Positions 14,832 through 23,751 of a stretch of 37,609 nt of DNA are shown here, one piece after another. The notes beneath the pieces are model-generated. The model was not told where the DNA came from and ran no database searches. It was given only the letters and a program-made list of their open reading frames with translations. Each line of letters starts with the position of its first letter. Position 1 is the stretch's first letter. The position numbers were made by a program, and so were the translations under genes. The DNA comes from Bacteroidales bacterium (GTDB taxonomy: Bacteria > Bacteroidota > Bacteroidia > Bacteroidales > UBA932): the NCBI GenBank assembly GCA_024689525.1, contig JAILDI010000217.1, positions 1 through 37,609 on the forward strand, read 5' to 3'.

Positions 14832-16901
14832 TCATCTGGCCGGTTCGCGGAAGGTGGAGGCCGGGAGTCCTGCGCCGTTCACCAGGTTTGCCCTGGTGAA
14901 GGGTTCCCAGGCGTAGCGCACCATAACGGGCCTTGACACTTTTGGGGAAGAAAGCACCACGGTTCCGCCTTTGATTCTGGCCGCGGCGGGGTAGAAGAGA
15001 CCATTGCTGCCGGCAATTTCAAAGCCGGTGAGCTCACCGTCTGCTGCGGCAAGGCCTTTGGCATAGTGGAAACTCACCGTGAGCTTGTTGCCGGAGGCTT
15101 TCATACTCTTGAACACAGGGCCGGAGAAAACCACTTTACTCTTGTTGTAAACGTCGTGCAGGGCCCATAGGGCGAGCCTTTCGCCAACGGGTTTCTTGTT
15201 CCGGTAGTGAACGTCATGAGGGTCTCCAAGGTCGGATGTAACCACCATCCCAAGGCCGCTGCGGCAGCCGAGAAGCCGCCTTTGGCTGTCCCTGAACCAA
15301 GGCCAGGACGGGCGGTTAAGGCTGGACAGCTGAACGTATCCGAATGGCAGGTTCGCATCGCCAAGAGCTTCCCTCCAGCTGTCGACAAGCAAGGGGAAAA
15401 GCTTCTCGTGAGTGGAAAAGTTATGTGCGTTGGATTCACCCTGATACCACAAAACGCCTTTGATCCGATATTTGTCCAGCGGCTGGATACCGGTCTCGAA
15501 CAGGTAGCTGGGCTGGTAGGGATGGCGGGTATAGGGGCCGTAATTTCGACCCAGATTCTTGGCCGCCCGGCCACGCACCCAGTCCATCACAAAGTCGTTC
15601 TGGTACCAGTTGGCAAATATGGCGGGAAGGCCGGTTTCCAGCTGCTGACGTCCTATCCATGACTCGATGGGGGAGCCGCCTGTGGCATTGCATATAAGGC
15701 CTACGGGGACGCCAAGCTTTTCCTTCAGCGCTACGGCGAACGAGATGGCGATTGCGGAGAAACGGGCCGATGAGGTTGAGTCGCACACAGCCCATGCGGG
15801 CTTCTCGAAATAATCCAGATTGTCGATGGCCCTGAGAGCCTCCTCAGGCCATTCCACATAGTCGGTTCTCCATCGGCACTTCATGTCATATAGCCGGATG
15901 GCTTCATCGGCCAGAGGCTCTACATCTGAGGATTCCGCCACGGTGAATTCCATGTTGGACTGGCCGGAGCAAAGCCACACTTCTCCAACCAGCACATTGT
16001 TGAATTCAAGGGTGCGGGAAGCCGTTGATACGCTTAGAGTTATTCCCTTTGCCGATGCCTTCCTGGCGGGGAATCCGGCATGCCATGAGCCATCGTCCCC
16101 GGCAGTCACTTTCACCTTCTTGCCGCCCAGTTTCACTGTTACCTTTTCGCCGGCGTCGGCCTTGCCGTGGATGTCCAGCGGAACGCCCTGCTGGAGCACC
16201 ATATTGTCCGTGTACAGGGGCGACATGCTAAGTCCGCCGTAGTTGCCGGTAATGGCCTCATACACTGTTCTGGCAAGGATTTTTGCTCCGAACGCATCCG
16301 GATGGACGGCGTCGGGAATATGGTTGGGGTAGGGGTAAAGCGGAGTGTGGAAGTCGATGAGCATTACGCCCGAAATCTCCGCCACCTTTCGGATGGCGTC
16401 CTGGATTTCGTCCTCCCACTGTTTGGTCCCCGATGAGAAGCGGTGATGACTTGCGCCGATGGGGGAGAGCAGTGCTATGAGTACCTTCGCATCCGGACTT
16501 GTAGTGAGCAGTGTGTCGATAAGGGCAAGATAGTCGGTCACGAACTCGTCCCTGTAGTCCGGCCAGTCCCTGGGATCCGTGTCGTTCACTCCAAGGTGGA
16601 TGACGATGTAATCCGCAGGCCCCCACTGCATGGCCTGCCGGAATTCATCCTGGTCGATGTACGGCCTGTGGCCATGGCGCAGGAGGGTTGCCCCGCTCTT
16701 GCCGAAGTTGGCCACCTCGTATCCGGCCCCCAGCATGTTCTGCAGTTGGGTGGGGTATGATTCGGTTTCGCGATTGGCAAGTCCGTAGCCGTAGGTGATG
16801 CTGTCGCCTATGCAGGAAACGCGGATTCCGGCCTGCGCCGAAACCGTGGCGAGTGAGGCAAAAACAGCTGTCAGAAGCAAAGAAGTTAAAAATTTTCTCA
16901 T
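14832..16901 (-). CDS. Two-domain carbohydrate esterase: SGNH hydrolase plus sialate-O-acetylesterase-like domain
   Basis: A 689-residue secreted protein starting at the ATG 16901 (MRKFLTSLLLTAVFASLATV, signal peptide ending near SAQA). Domain 1 (about 25-225) is an SGNH/GDSL hydrolase: GDSIT with nucleophile Ser34, IHLGVNDTD, and the DxxH pair Asp197/His200 in DAVHPD. Domain 2 (about 230-689) is like 9-O-acetylesterases: a beta-sandwich part (LYTDNMVLQQGVPLDIHGKA), then LCSGQSNMEF with candidate nucleophile Ser315, ATGGSPIESW and VLWYQGESNAHN. Both catalytic centres look intact, so the enzyme may deacetylate glycans with two active sites. The sialate-esterase family also acts on acetylated xylan and xyloglucan, so the substrate is open. 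It diverges from fabD over a symmetric promoter region. Confidence 0.87.
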   Translation of the reverse strand: MRKFLTSLLLTAVFASLATVSAQAGIRVSCIGDSITYGYGLANRETESYPTQLQNMLGAGYEVANFGKSGATLLRHGHRPYIDQDEFRQAMQWGPADYIVIHLGVNDTDPRDWPDYRDEFVTDYLALIDTLLTTSPDAKVLIALLSPIGASHHRFSSGTKQWEDEIQDAIRKVAEISGVMLIDFHTPLYPYPNHIPDAVHPDAFGAKILARTVYEAITGNYGGLSMSPLYTDNMVLQQGVPLDIHGKADAGEKVTVKLGGKKVKVTAGDDGSWHAGFPARKASAKGITLSVSTASRTLEFNNVLVGEVWLCSGQSNMEFTVAESSDVEPLADEAIRLYDMKCRWRTDYVEWPEEALRAIDNLDYFEKPAWAVCDSTSSARFSAIAISFAVALKEKLGVPVGLICNATGGSPIESWIGRQQLETGLPAIFANWYQNDFVMDWVRGRAAKNLGRNYGPYTRHPYQPSYLFETGIQPLDKYRIKGVLWYQGESNAHNFSTHEKLFPLLVDSWREALGDANLPFGYVQLSSLNRPSWPWFRDSQRRLLGCRSGLGMVVTSDLGDPHDVHYRNKKPVGERLALWALHDVYNKSKVVFSGPVFKSMKASGNKLTVSFHYAKGLAAADGELTGFEIAGSNGLFYPAAARIKGGTVVLSSPKVSRPVMVRYAWEPFTRANLVNGAGLPASTFREPAR

Positions 16902-16927
16902 AGTGCCATTCTTTATGAGGTACATTA

Positions 16928-16956
16928 CAAAGATAAGCAAAAAATGCTTATATTTG
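16928..16956. promoter_or_regulatory. Mirror-image divergent promoter between the esterase gene and fabD
   Basis: The sequence is a 12-bp inverted repeat with one mismatch and a 5-base A spacer. The left arm holds the minus-strand -7 box TATCTTTG (16935-16928) for the esterase gene, and the right arm holds the plus-strand -7 box TATATTTG (16949-16956) for fabD. The core ATAAGCA-AAAAA-TGCTTAT (16933-16951) is perfect. Confidence 0.7.
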
Positions 16957-16974
16957 TGTGCTAAAACCGTACTG

Positions 16975-17856
16975 ATGCCTAAAGCTTACATTTTCCCTGG
17001 TCAGGGATCGCAGTTCCCCGGAATGGGAAAGCAGTTATACGAGAGCAGCGCTTCCGCAAAGGCCCTTATTGACCGTGCCGCGGAGGTACTTGGTTTCCCC
17101 ATCAAGGATATTATGTTCGATGGTACGTCGGAGGACCTGAAGGCCACCCGCGTAACCCAGCCTGCGGTGTTCCTGCACAGCGTGGCGCTAGCCCTCTGCA
17201 GCGGCCTGGACGCCCCTGATATGACGGCGGGGCACTCGCTCGGTGAGATGTCGGCCCTCGTGGCTGCCGGCGCCATAGATTTCGAGGACGGCCTGAAACT
17301 CGTCGCCGCCCGTGCGGAGGCGATGCAGAAATGCTGCGAAGAGGTGCCCGGAACCATGGCGGCCATAATCGGCATGGAGGATTCCATGATCGAAAAGATT
17401 TGCGCGGAGACGGAAGGCGTGGTTATCCCCGCCAACTACAACTCCGACGGCCAGGTGGTGATTTCCGGCGAGCTTGAGGCTGTGCAGCGTGCCTGCGAGG
17501 CACTAAAGTCGGCCGGTGCAAAACGCGCCCTGCCGCTGCCCGTAAGCGGCGCTTTCCACTCTCCTCTTATGGAGCCTGCGCGTGAGGCTCTGGCGGAAGC
17601 CATCGGCAAAACCACTTTCCATACTCCCAAATGCCCGGTATACCAGAACGTGACGGCGCTGCCTTCCACGGATCCGGAGGTGCTCAAGGACAATCTCCTG
17701 AGGCAGCTTACTTCGCCCGTGCGCTGGGCCCAGAGCGTCCGCAATATGGTGGATATCGGCGGTGCGGACTATTTCCTGGAGCTTGGCCCGGGAACCGTGC
17801 TGCAGGGACTCGTAAAGAGGACTCTGGCCGATGTGACAATTGAAGGAATTCAATAA
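16975..17856 (+). CDS. fabD: Malonyl-CoA:acyl carrier protein transacylase
   Basis: A 293-residue FabD, which moves the malonyl group from CoA to acyl carrier protein to feed fatty-acid synthesis in the cytoplasm. The start at 16975 gives the normal N-terminus MPKAYIFPGQGSQFPGMGKQ. The catalytic Ser88 is in GHSLGE, the carboxylate-binding Arg113 in AARAEAM, and the catalytic His195 in SGAFHSPLM. QPAVFLHSVAL and the C-terminal ELGPGTVLQGLVKR are typical. The length is close to the usual 300-310. No other fab genes are beside it, which is common in Bacteroidetes. It lies 28 bp before nifJ, which has no visible TAnnTTTG box of its own, so the two may share a transcript. Confidence 0.95.
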   Translation: MPKAYIFPGQGSQFPGMGKQLYESSASAKALIDRAAEVLGFPIKDIMFDGTSEDLKATRVTQPAVFLHSVALALCSGLDAPDMTAGHSLGEMSALVAAGAIDFEDGLKLVAARAEAMQKCCEEVPGTMAAIIGMEDSMIEKICAETEGVVIPANYNSDGQVVISGELEAVQRACEALKSAGAKRALPLPVSGAFHSPLMEPAREALAEAIGKTTFHTPKCPVYQNVTALPSTDPEVLKDNLLRQLTSPVRWAQSVRNMVDIGGADYFLELGPGTVLQGLVKRTLADVTIEGIQ

Positions 17857-17884
17857 ACTTATACTATAACAACACTAAAAAACT

Positions 17885-20800
17885 ATGGCAGAAAAGAAAT
17901 TCATCACTTGCGATGGTAACTACGCCGCTTCGAACATTGCGTATCTGTTCAGCGAGCATGCCGCCATCTATCCCATCACGCCGTCCTCCACAATGGCTGA
18001 GAACATTGACGAGTGGGCCGCCCACGGTAAGAAAAACCTCTGGGGCGAAACCGTGAAAGTGACGGAGATGCAGTCCGAGGCCGGTGCCGCAGGCGCCGTG
18101 CACGGCTCCCTCCAGGGAGGTGCCCTCACCTCTACCTTCACCGCTTCGCAGGGCCTTCTCCTGATGATCCCCAATATGTACAAGATCGCCGGCGAGATGC
18201 TCCCTACAGTGTTCCACGTGAGCGCACGTGCCCTCGCAAGCCACGCCCTTTCAATATTCGGTGACCACCAGGACGTGATGGCCTGCCGCCAGACCGGCTT
18301 CGCGATGATCGCCTCCGGTTCCGTGCAGGAAGCCCAGGATATTGCAGCAGTAGCACATCTGTCCACAATCAAGTCCAGCATTCCTTTCCTCCACTTCTTC
18401 GACGGTTTCCGTACATCCCACGAAATCCAGAAGATCGAGGCCCTTCCCGAGGATAAACTCAAGGAAATGATCTCGGAGAAGGCACTGGCCCGCTTCCGCG
18501 AACGCGCCCTTAACCCGGACGCCCCTGTAACACGCGGTACCGCCCAGAACGGCGACGTGTATTTCCAGGCAGTGGAAACCCGCAACCAGTTCTACGATGC
18601 AGTTCCGGACATCGTGGCCCGCTACATGGGTGAGATCTCCGAGCTCACCGGCCGCAGCTATCGTCCTTTCGAGTACTATGGCGACCCCACCGCGGAGAAC
18701 ATCATCGTTGCAATGGGTTCCGTAACCGAGACCATCAAGGAAACCATCGACTATCTGGCATCCCGCGGCCGCAAGTACGGTCTTGTTTCCGTACACCTGT
18801 ACAGGCCGTTCAGCGAGAAGTATTTCTTTGCAGTGCTTCCCAAGAGCGTCCGCCGCATCGCGGTTCTGGACCGCACGAAGGAACCCGGAGCACTTGGCGA
18901 ACCCCTCTTCCAGGATGTCAAGACCATGTTCCAGGGCAAGGACAATGTCCTCATTATCGGCGGCCGTTACGGTCTCTCCTCAAAGGACACCACTCCCGCC
19001 CAGATCGTTGCCGTATTCGATAACCTCGAGGCCAAGGAGCCCAAGGCCGACTTCACCATCGGCATTGTGGACGATGTCACCTTCAAGAGCCTTCCCATCA
19101 AGAGCGAGGTCTCTATCGTGAAGCCCGGCACCACTGAGTGCAAGTTCTACGGCCTCGGTTCCGATGGCACCGTGGGTGCAAACAAGAACACCATCAAGAT
19201 CATCGGCACGCATACCGACCTCTACAGCCAGGCATATTTCGACTACGATTCCAAGAAATCCGGCGGTTACACCTGCTCGCACCTGCGTTTCGGCAAGCAG
19301 CCCATCAAGGCTCCTTACCTGGTGAACACTCCGGACTTCGTGGCCTGCCACGTTCCTTCATATCTTAAGAAGTACGATGTGCTGAAGGGCATCAAGGACG
19401 GCGGCACCCTCCTGCTGAACTCCCTGTGGGACGAGGAAGAGACGATCAAGAACATCCCGGACAATGTGAAGGCAGTCATCGGCCGCAAGCATGTGCGCGT
19501 GTTCATTATCAACGCTACCAAGATTGCCGCTGAAATCGGCCTTGGAGGAAGGACCAACACCATCCTCCAGAGCGCATTCTTCAAGATCACCGGCATCATC
19601 CCTTACGAGGATGCAGTGAAGTATATGAAGGACGCCATCGTGAAGTCCTACGGCAAGAAGGGCGAAAGCGTGGTTAACATGAACTACGCTGCTGTCGACC
19701 GTGGCGGTGAGTACACTGAGATCAAGGTTCCCGCCGAATGGGCAGAAATCTCCGCCAAGTTCGAGAATCCCAACAAGGACCGTCTGGCTCCCGCATTCGT
19801 AAAGGACATTGCCGATATCGTGAACTCCCAGGCCGGCGACACTCTCCCCGTGAGCGCATTCATGCCTTACGCCGACGGTACGATGCCCGCAGGCACCGCA
19901 GCCTTCGAGAAGCGCGGCGTTGCCGTGAACGTTCCCACCTGGGATCCCGAGAAGTGTATCCAGTGTAATAACTGCGCATTCGTCTGCCCTCACGCTGCAA
20001 TCCGCCCGTTCCTCCTCACCGACGAGGAAGCCGCAAAGGTTCCCGCTGGTCTCAAGCTCGCACAGGGCAAGGCCAACCTCAAGGAATACAAGTACGCCCT
20101 GGCAGTCTCTGTTGACGACTGCACCGGTTGCGGCAACTGCGTGGATGTCTGCCTTGCCAAGCCCGAAAAGGCCCTGTCGATGGTTCCTTACATCGACGAC
20201 ACCGCCGAACAGGCCAACTTCGACTATCTTAACAAGAAGGTGGGTTACAAGGAGTATGTGGACAAGAAGGCCAACATGAAGAACAGCCAGTTCGCACAGC
20301 CTCTGTTCGAGTTCTCCGGCGCATGCGCAGGTTGCGGCGAAACCCCGAACATCAAGACCATCACCCAGCTGTTCGGCGACCATATGATGATCGCGAACGC
20401 AACGGGTTGCTCCTCCATCTACGGCGCATCCTTCCCTGCAAGCCCTTACTGCACCAACGCTGCCGGCCACGGCCCCGCATGGCAGAACTCCCTGTTCGAG
20501 GACTTCTGCGAGTTCGGCCTGGGTATGAAGCTCGGTTCGGACCGCGCCCGTGAAACCGTACAGCGCCTCATGCTCCAGGGCATGGAATGCAGCTGCTGCA
20601 GCGACGAAATGAAGGCCCTCTTCACCAAGTGGCTGGAGAACAAGAACGACGCCGCCATCACCCGTGAGGTGGCCGACAAACTCGTTCCCCTCATGGAAGA
20701 GTGCGGTTGCGACACCTGCAAGGCCCTGCTCGAGTACAAGCACTTCATCCCTGCACGCAGCCAGTGGATCATCGGCGGCGACGGTGCCTCCTACGACATC

Positions 20801-21406
20801 GGCTACGGCGGTCTGGACCACGTGCTGGCCAGCGGCGAGAATGTGAACGTCCTGGTTCTTGACACCGAGGTGTACTCCAACACCGGCGGTCAGAGCTCCA
20901 AGGCAACACCCGTTGGCGCTATCGCCAAGTTCGCCGCTTCCGGTAAGAAGATCCGCAAGAAAGACCTCGGTATGATGGCAATCAGCTACGGCTATGTGTA
21001 CGTTGCACAGGTTGCAATGGGCGCATCTCCCGTACAGTTCTTCAACGCCATCAAGGAAGCAGAGGCCTACGACGGCCCGTCCCTCATCATCGCCTACAGC
21101 CCTTGTATCAACCACGGCCTCAAAGCCGGCATGGGTCTGAGCCAGAAGGAGGAGAAGCTCGCCGTCGAATGCGGCTACTGGCACCTCTACCGCTACAATC
21201 CCGCTCTCGAAGGCACGGACAAGAATCCGTTCAGCCTGGACAGCAAGGAGCCCGATTGGAGCAAGTTCCAGGACTTCCTGAAGGGCGAGGTCCGTTTCGC
21301 CTCCCTGTACAAGATGTTCCCGGATCGCGCCCAGGAACTCCTCTCCAAGACGGAGGAATTCGCAAAGGTTCGCCTGAACACCTACAAGCGCCTGGCAGGC
21401 GTTTAA
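17885..21406 (+). CDS. nifJ: Pyruvate:ferredoxin (flavodoxin) oxidoreductase
   Basis: A 1173-residue single-chain PFOR that splits pyruvate and CoA into acetyl-CoA and CO2 and passes electrons to ferredoxin or flavodoxin. The domains are in the usual order: pyruvate-binding domain at the N-terminus (YPITPSSTMAE, TEMQSEAGAAGAVHGSLQGG), CoA-binding domain, gamma domain, two 4Fe-4S clusters (CIQCNNCAFVCPH near residue 691 and CTGCGNCVDVC near 745), a third-cluster region starting at CAGCGE (near 812), and the thiamine diphosphate site GDGASYDIGYGG (near 963) with VYSNTGGQSS. All metal and cofactor residues seen are intact. Codons are strongly biased to C-ending forms compared with neighbours, as expected for an abundant enzyme of anaerobic metabolism. 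Its 3' flank is a large nested palindrome. Confidence 0.97.
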   Translation: MAEKKFITCDGNYAASNIAYLFSEHAAIYPITPSSTMAENIDEWAAHGKKNLWGETVKVTEMQSEAGAAGAVHGSLQGGALTSTFTASQGLLLMIPNMYKIAGEMLPTVFHVSARALASHALSIFGDHQDVMACRQTGFAMIASGSVQEAQDIAAVAHLSTIKSSIPFLHFFDGFRTSHEIQKIEALPEDKLKEMISEKALARFRERALNPDAPVTRGTAQNGDVYFQAVETRNQFYDAVPDIVARYMGEISELTGRSYRPFEYYGDPTAENIIVAMGSVTETIKETIDYLASRGRKYGLVSVHLYRPFSEKYFFAVLPKSVRRIAVLDRTKEPGALGEPLFQDVKTMFQGKDNVLIIGGRYGLSSKDTTPAQIVAVFDNLEAKEPKADFTIGIVDDVTFKSLPIKSEVSIVKPGTTECKFYGLGSDGTVGANKNTIKIIGTHTDLYSQAYFDYDSKKSGGYTCSHLRFGKQPIKAPYLVNTPDFVACHVPSYLKKYDVLKGIKDGGTLLLNSLWDEEETIKNIPDNVKAVIGRKHVRVFIINATKIAAEIGLGGRTNTILQSAFFKITGIIPYEDAVKYMKDAIVKSYGKKGESVVNMNYAAVDRGGEYTEIKVPAEWAEISAKFENPNKDRLAPAFVKDIADIVNSQAGDTLPVSAFMPYADGTMPAGTAAFEKRGVAVNVPTWDPEKCIQCNNCAFVCPHAAIRPFLLTDEEAAKVPAGLKLAQGKANLKEYKYALAVSVDDCTGCGNCVDVCLAKPEKALSMVPYIDDTAEQANFDYLNKKVGYKEYVDKKANMKNSQFAQPLFEFSGACAGCGETPNIKTITQLFGDHMMIANATGCSSIYGASFPASPYCTNAAGHGPAWQNSLFEDFCEFGLGMKLGSDRARETVQRLMLQGMECSCCSDEMKALFTKWLENKNDAAITREVADKLVPLMEECGCDTCKALLEYKHFIPARSQWIIGGDGASYDIGYGGLDHVLASGENVNVLVLDTEVYSNTGGQSSKATPVGAIAKFAASGKKIRKKDLGMMAISYGYVYVAQVAMGASPVQFFNAIKEAEAYDGPSLIIAYSPCINHGLKAGMGLSQKEEKLAVECGYWHLYRYNPALEGTDKNPFSLDSKEPDWSKFQDFLKGEVRFASLYKMFPDRAQELLSKTEEFAKVRLNTYKRLAGV

Positions 21407-21407
21407 T

Positions 21408-21523
21408 CCGCGTGGCGGCTAAAGCGCTGAGAATCAGCGCGTAACAAAATGTTCCCCTGGTGAAAACTCACCAGGGGAACTTATTACAACTAGCTGATAA
21501 TCAGCTATCTGCCCGCCACGCGG
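21408..21523. repeat. 116-bp nested palindrome between nifJ and the GH95 gene
   Basis: An outer 11-bp perfect inverted repeat (21408-21418 with 21513-21523) encloses three hairpins: GCGCTGA/TCAGCGC (21424-21440), a 13-bp stem at 21451-21480 with a 4-base loop, and TAGCTGA/TCAGCTA (21491-21507). Linkers are 5, 10, 10 and 5 bases, so the whole is symmetric about 21465. The central stem, followed by TTTTGTT on the minus strand, probably ends GH95 transcripts and also blocks the end of nifJ mRNA. The right arm lies within the last codons of GH95. Confidence 0.85.
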
Positions 21524-23748
21524 CCGTTGCGCCAGCGGAAGGAGACGGTAGAGCCGTCGCGGGAGCGCAGGCCCCGGACGTACCCGCGAGGCCAGGCTTC
21601 CGGGAGGGCCGGCAGTGTTTCGTAGCCCTCGGGGGTGGAGTAGAGAAGCATTTCGGCGATGCCGGCGGAACCGCCGAAGTTACCGTCAATCTGGAAGGGG
21701 GAGTGGGCGTCCATCAGGTTGGGGTAGGTGCCGCCGCCACGGCGGGCGTCAGGGCCCTGGTATCCGTCAGGGGAAACATAGCGAAGAAGGCGGCGGAGCA
21801 TGCGGTATGCATTCTCGCTGTCGCGCAGGCGGGCGTACAGGTTTACGCGCCAGCCACAACTCCAGCCGGTGGTTTCGAAGCCCTTGATCTCAAGGGTCCT
21901 GGCGCAGGCATCGGCAAACTCTTCGCCGGGAAGGATCTGGTGGCCGGGATACAGGCCGTACAGATGCGACTGATGCCTGTGGCGAGGATCGTAATCCTTC
22001 CAGGGGTGATACCATTCCAGAAGTTCGCCGGAGGGTCCTTTGTGCCAGCCGCGAAGGCGGGGAAGCGTGTTTTCCACGCGCTCGGCGAAGGTGTCGTCAC
22101 CCAGTACTCGGGCCGCTGCTGCTGCATCGGCCAGGCATTCACGGATCATCGCAAGGTCGGCCGTGGCTCCGTAGAGGGTGGAGCCGATGAAGCCGTTGTC
22201 CAGCACGTAAAGGTTCTCCGGGGAAGTGCCGGGTGCCGTTATCAGTTCGCCATTATATTCCACGAGCCAGTTCAGGCAGAACTCGGCCGCGCCCTTCAAT
22301 GCGCTGTAGTGGCGGCGGAGTTCATCGGCATTCCTGGTGTACAGATAGTGCTCCCAGATATGGCTCGCCAGCCATACGCCGCCCATATTCCAGTTGGCCC
22401 AGGAGGGATGTCCGTCGCCAAGGCCCACGGGCTGGGCCATCGCCCAGATGTCGCTGTTGTGCCCGGTGCACCAGCCGTCGGAAACTCCGAACATGTCGCG
22501 GGCGGTGCTGTAACCGTTCCGGGAAAGATTGTCGATGAATTCCAGCAGCACGCCGTGCATCTCCGGCAGGGCGCCCACCTCGGCAATCCAGTAGTTCTCC
22601 TCCAGGTTGATATTGATGGTGTAGTTGCAACTCCACGGCGGGTCCATATGCTCGTTCCACAGGCCCTGCAGGTTGGCTGGAACCCCGGGGGTGCGTGACG
22701 ATGAAATGAGCAGATATCGGCCATACTGGAAGTACAGGGCCTCCAGGGAGGGGTTCGCCTCCTCAAGGTCGGTGTAGCGCCTCAGCTGGACGTCGGTGGG
22801 GAGGCATCGGACCGAATCGGGCGTATGCCCAAGGTCGATGCGCACGCGTCCGAACAGCTTGCCATAATCGGCCTTCTGCCTGCGCCTGATGGCCTTGTAG
22901 CCGAGCTGGCGCACGCGGGTCATATTGGCATCGGCCAGAGCCTGATAGGGGAGTCCCTCCTTCACCGGGTCCTTGTCGAAGCCGGCGAAGCTGGTGGAGT
23001 TAACTATATATAAGGTAGCTTCGCGGCAGTTCTCAAGCGAAGTCTCGCTCACGATAGTGCGGAAATGGATACCGCGCTGCGGGTCATATAGGAACTGCGG
23101 GCCCTCGTGGGAGTAGTAGCCCGGATAGGCGTGCCAGGCCACATAGCCGTCGGTGACGCCATTAACGGTCTCGTGCGGCTGAGGGGAGTCGAAGAGCACA
23201 TCGGCACTGAATGGAGCCTCGCTCTTAAGATGAACCACTATAACAGAATCAGGGGCCGATGCGAAATACTCCGCCCTGAACGCCTTGCCATTACGCTTAT
23301 AGCTCACAGTAACCGTGGCCGTATTAAGGTCAAGGACGCGCCGATAGTCGGTGATTTCAGCGTCTCCGCGATAGCGGATGGTTAGCGTTCCAAGAGGCTG
23401 GTATGTCTCGCTGTAGTGGCCCTGGAGGCCCAGCTGGAGCCATTCCGCCGTCTGGTAGTCTTCCCGCCACAGGGCTTCGCGCACGGCATCCACGGCGCCC
23501 TCATAAGAGCGGCCGACCATATCCGGATGTTGCGGGCCCCTGTCCGGCTCGCCCGTCCACAGGGTGATGTCGTTAAGGCTGAGCTTTTCCTCCCGGGGAT
23601 TCCCGTATACCATTGCGCCCAGACGGCCGTTGCCGATGGGCAGCGCCTCCTCGAAGAACTCTGCGGGGCGGTCGTAATAAAGCGTGAGCTGCTGCCCCCG
23701 CGTGCAAGCGGACGACAGCAGCGCACAAAGTACTAAAAGTCGTTTCAT
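21505..23748 (-). CDS. Glycoside hydrolase family 95 lipoprotein (alpha-1,2-L-fucosidase type)
   Basis: A 747-residue lipoprotein (MKRLLVLCALLSSAC, Cys15). It carries the whole GH95 frame: the N-terminal beta domain beginning YYDRPAEFFEEALPIGNGRLG, then GAMVYGNPREEKLSLNDITLWTG, and the helical barrel. The catalytic Asn pair is in NYTININ (about residues 375-381), the acid Glu in APGTSPEN (about 511), and the Asp in FQIDGNFGG (about 688). WHKGPSGELLEWYHPWKDYD and HRHQSHLYGLYPG are further family marks. GH95 enzymes invert the anomeric centre and remove alpha-1,2-fucose from mucin, milk or plant glycans, or alpha-L-galactose. It starts 3 bp after the stop of the GH109 gene, so they form an operon, and it is convergent with nifJ. 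Confidence 0.93.
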   Translation of the reverse strand: MKRLLVLCALLSSACTRGQQLTLYYDRPAEFFEEALPIGNGRLGAMVYGNPREEKLSLNDITLWTGEPDRGPQHPDMVGRSYEGAVDAVREALWREDYQTAEWLQLGLQGHYSETYQPLGTLTIRYRGDAEITDYRRVLDLNTATVTVSYKRNGKAFRAEYFASAPDSVIVVHLKSEAPFSADVLFDSPQPHETVNGVTDGYVAWHAYPGYYSHEGPQFLYDPQRGIHFRTIVSETSLENCREATLYIVNSTSFAGFDKDPVKEGLPYQALADANMTRVRQLGYKAIRRRQKADYGKLFGRVRIDLGHTPDSVRCLPTDVQLRRYTDLEEANPSLEALYFQYGRYLLISSSRTPGVPANLQGLWNEHMDPPWSCNYTININLEENYWIAEVGALPEMHGVLLEFIDNLSRNGYSTARDMFGVSDGWCTGHNSDIWAMAQPVGLGDGHPSWANWNMGGVWLASHIWEHYLYTRNADELRRHYSALKGAAEFCLNWLVEYNGELITAPGTSPENLYVLDNGFIGSTLYGATADLAMIRECLADAAAAARVLGDDTFAERVENTLPRLRGWHKGPSGELLEWYHPWKDYDPRHRHQSHLYGLYPGHQILPGEEFADACARTLEIKGFETTGWSCGWRVNLYARLRDSENAYRMLRRLLRYVSPDGYQGPDARRGGGTYPNLMDAHSPFQIDGNFGGSAGIAEMLLYSTPEGYETLPALPEAWPRGYVRGLRSRDGSTVSFRWRNGRVAGR

Positions 23749-23751
23749 TAA

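Noticed and set aside
19358..21184. A 608-codon open frame on the minus strand, opposite nifJ
   Set aside because: It is a shadow of the strongly C-ending codon use of nifJ, which avoids stops in that antisense frame. Its translation is Val/Leu/Gly/His-rich without any family motif, and it has no promoter.
21408..21523. A CRISPR array or integron-like repeat
   Set aside because: The repeats are inverted and nested, not direct and regularly spaced, and no associated genes are present.
21460..22698. A 412-codon open frame on the plus strand opposite GH95
   Set aside because: The GH95 frame on the other strand has complete catalytic motifs; the plus frame has none and begins inside the hairpin region.
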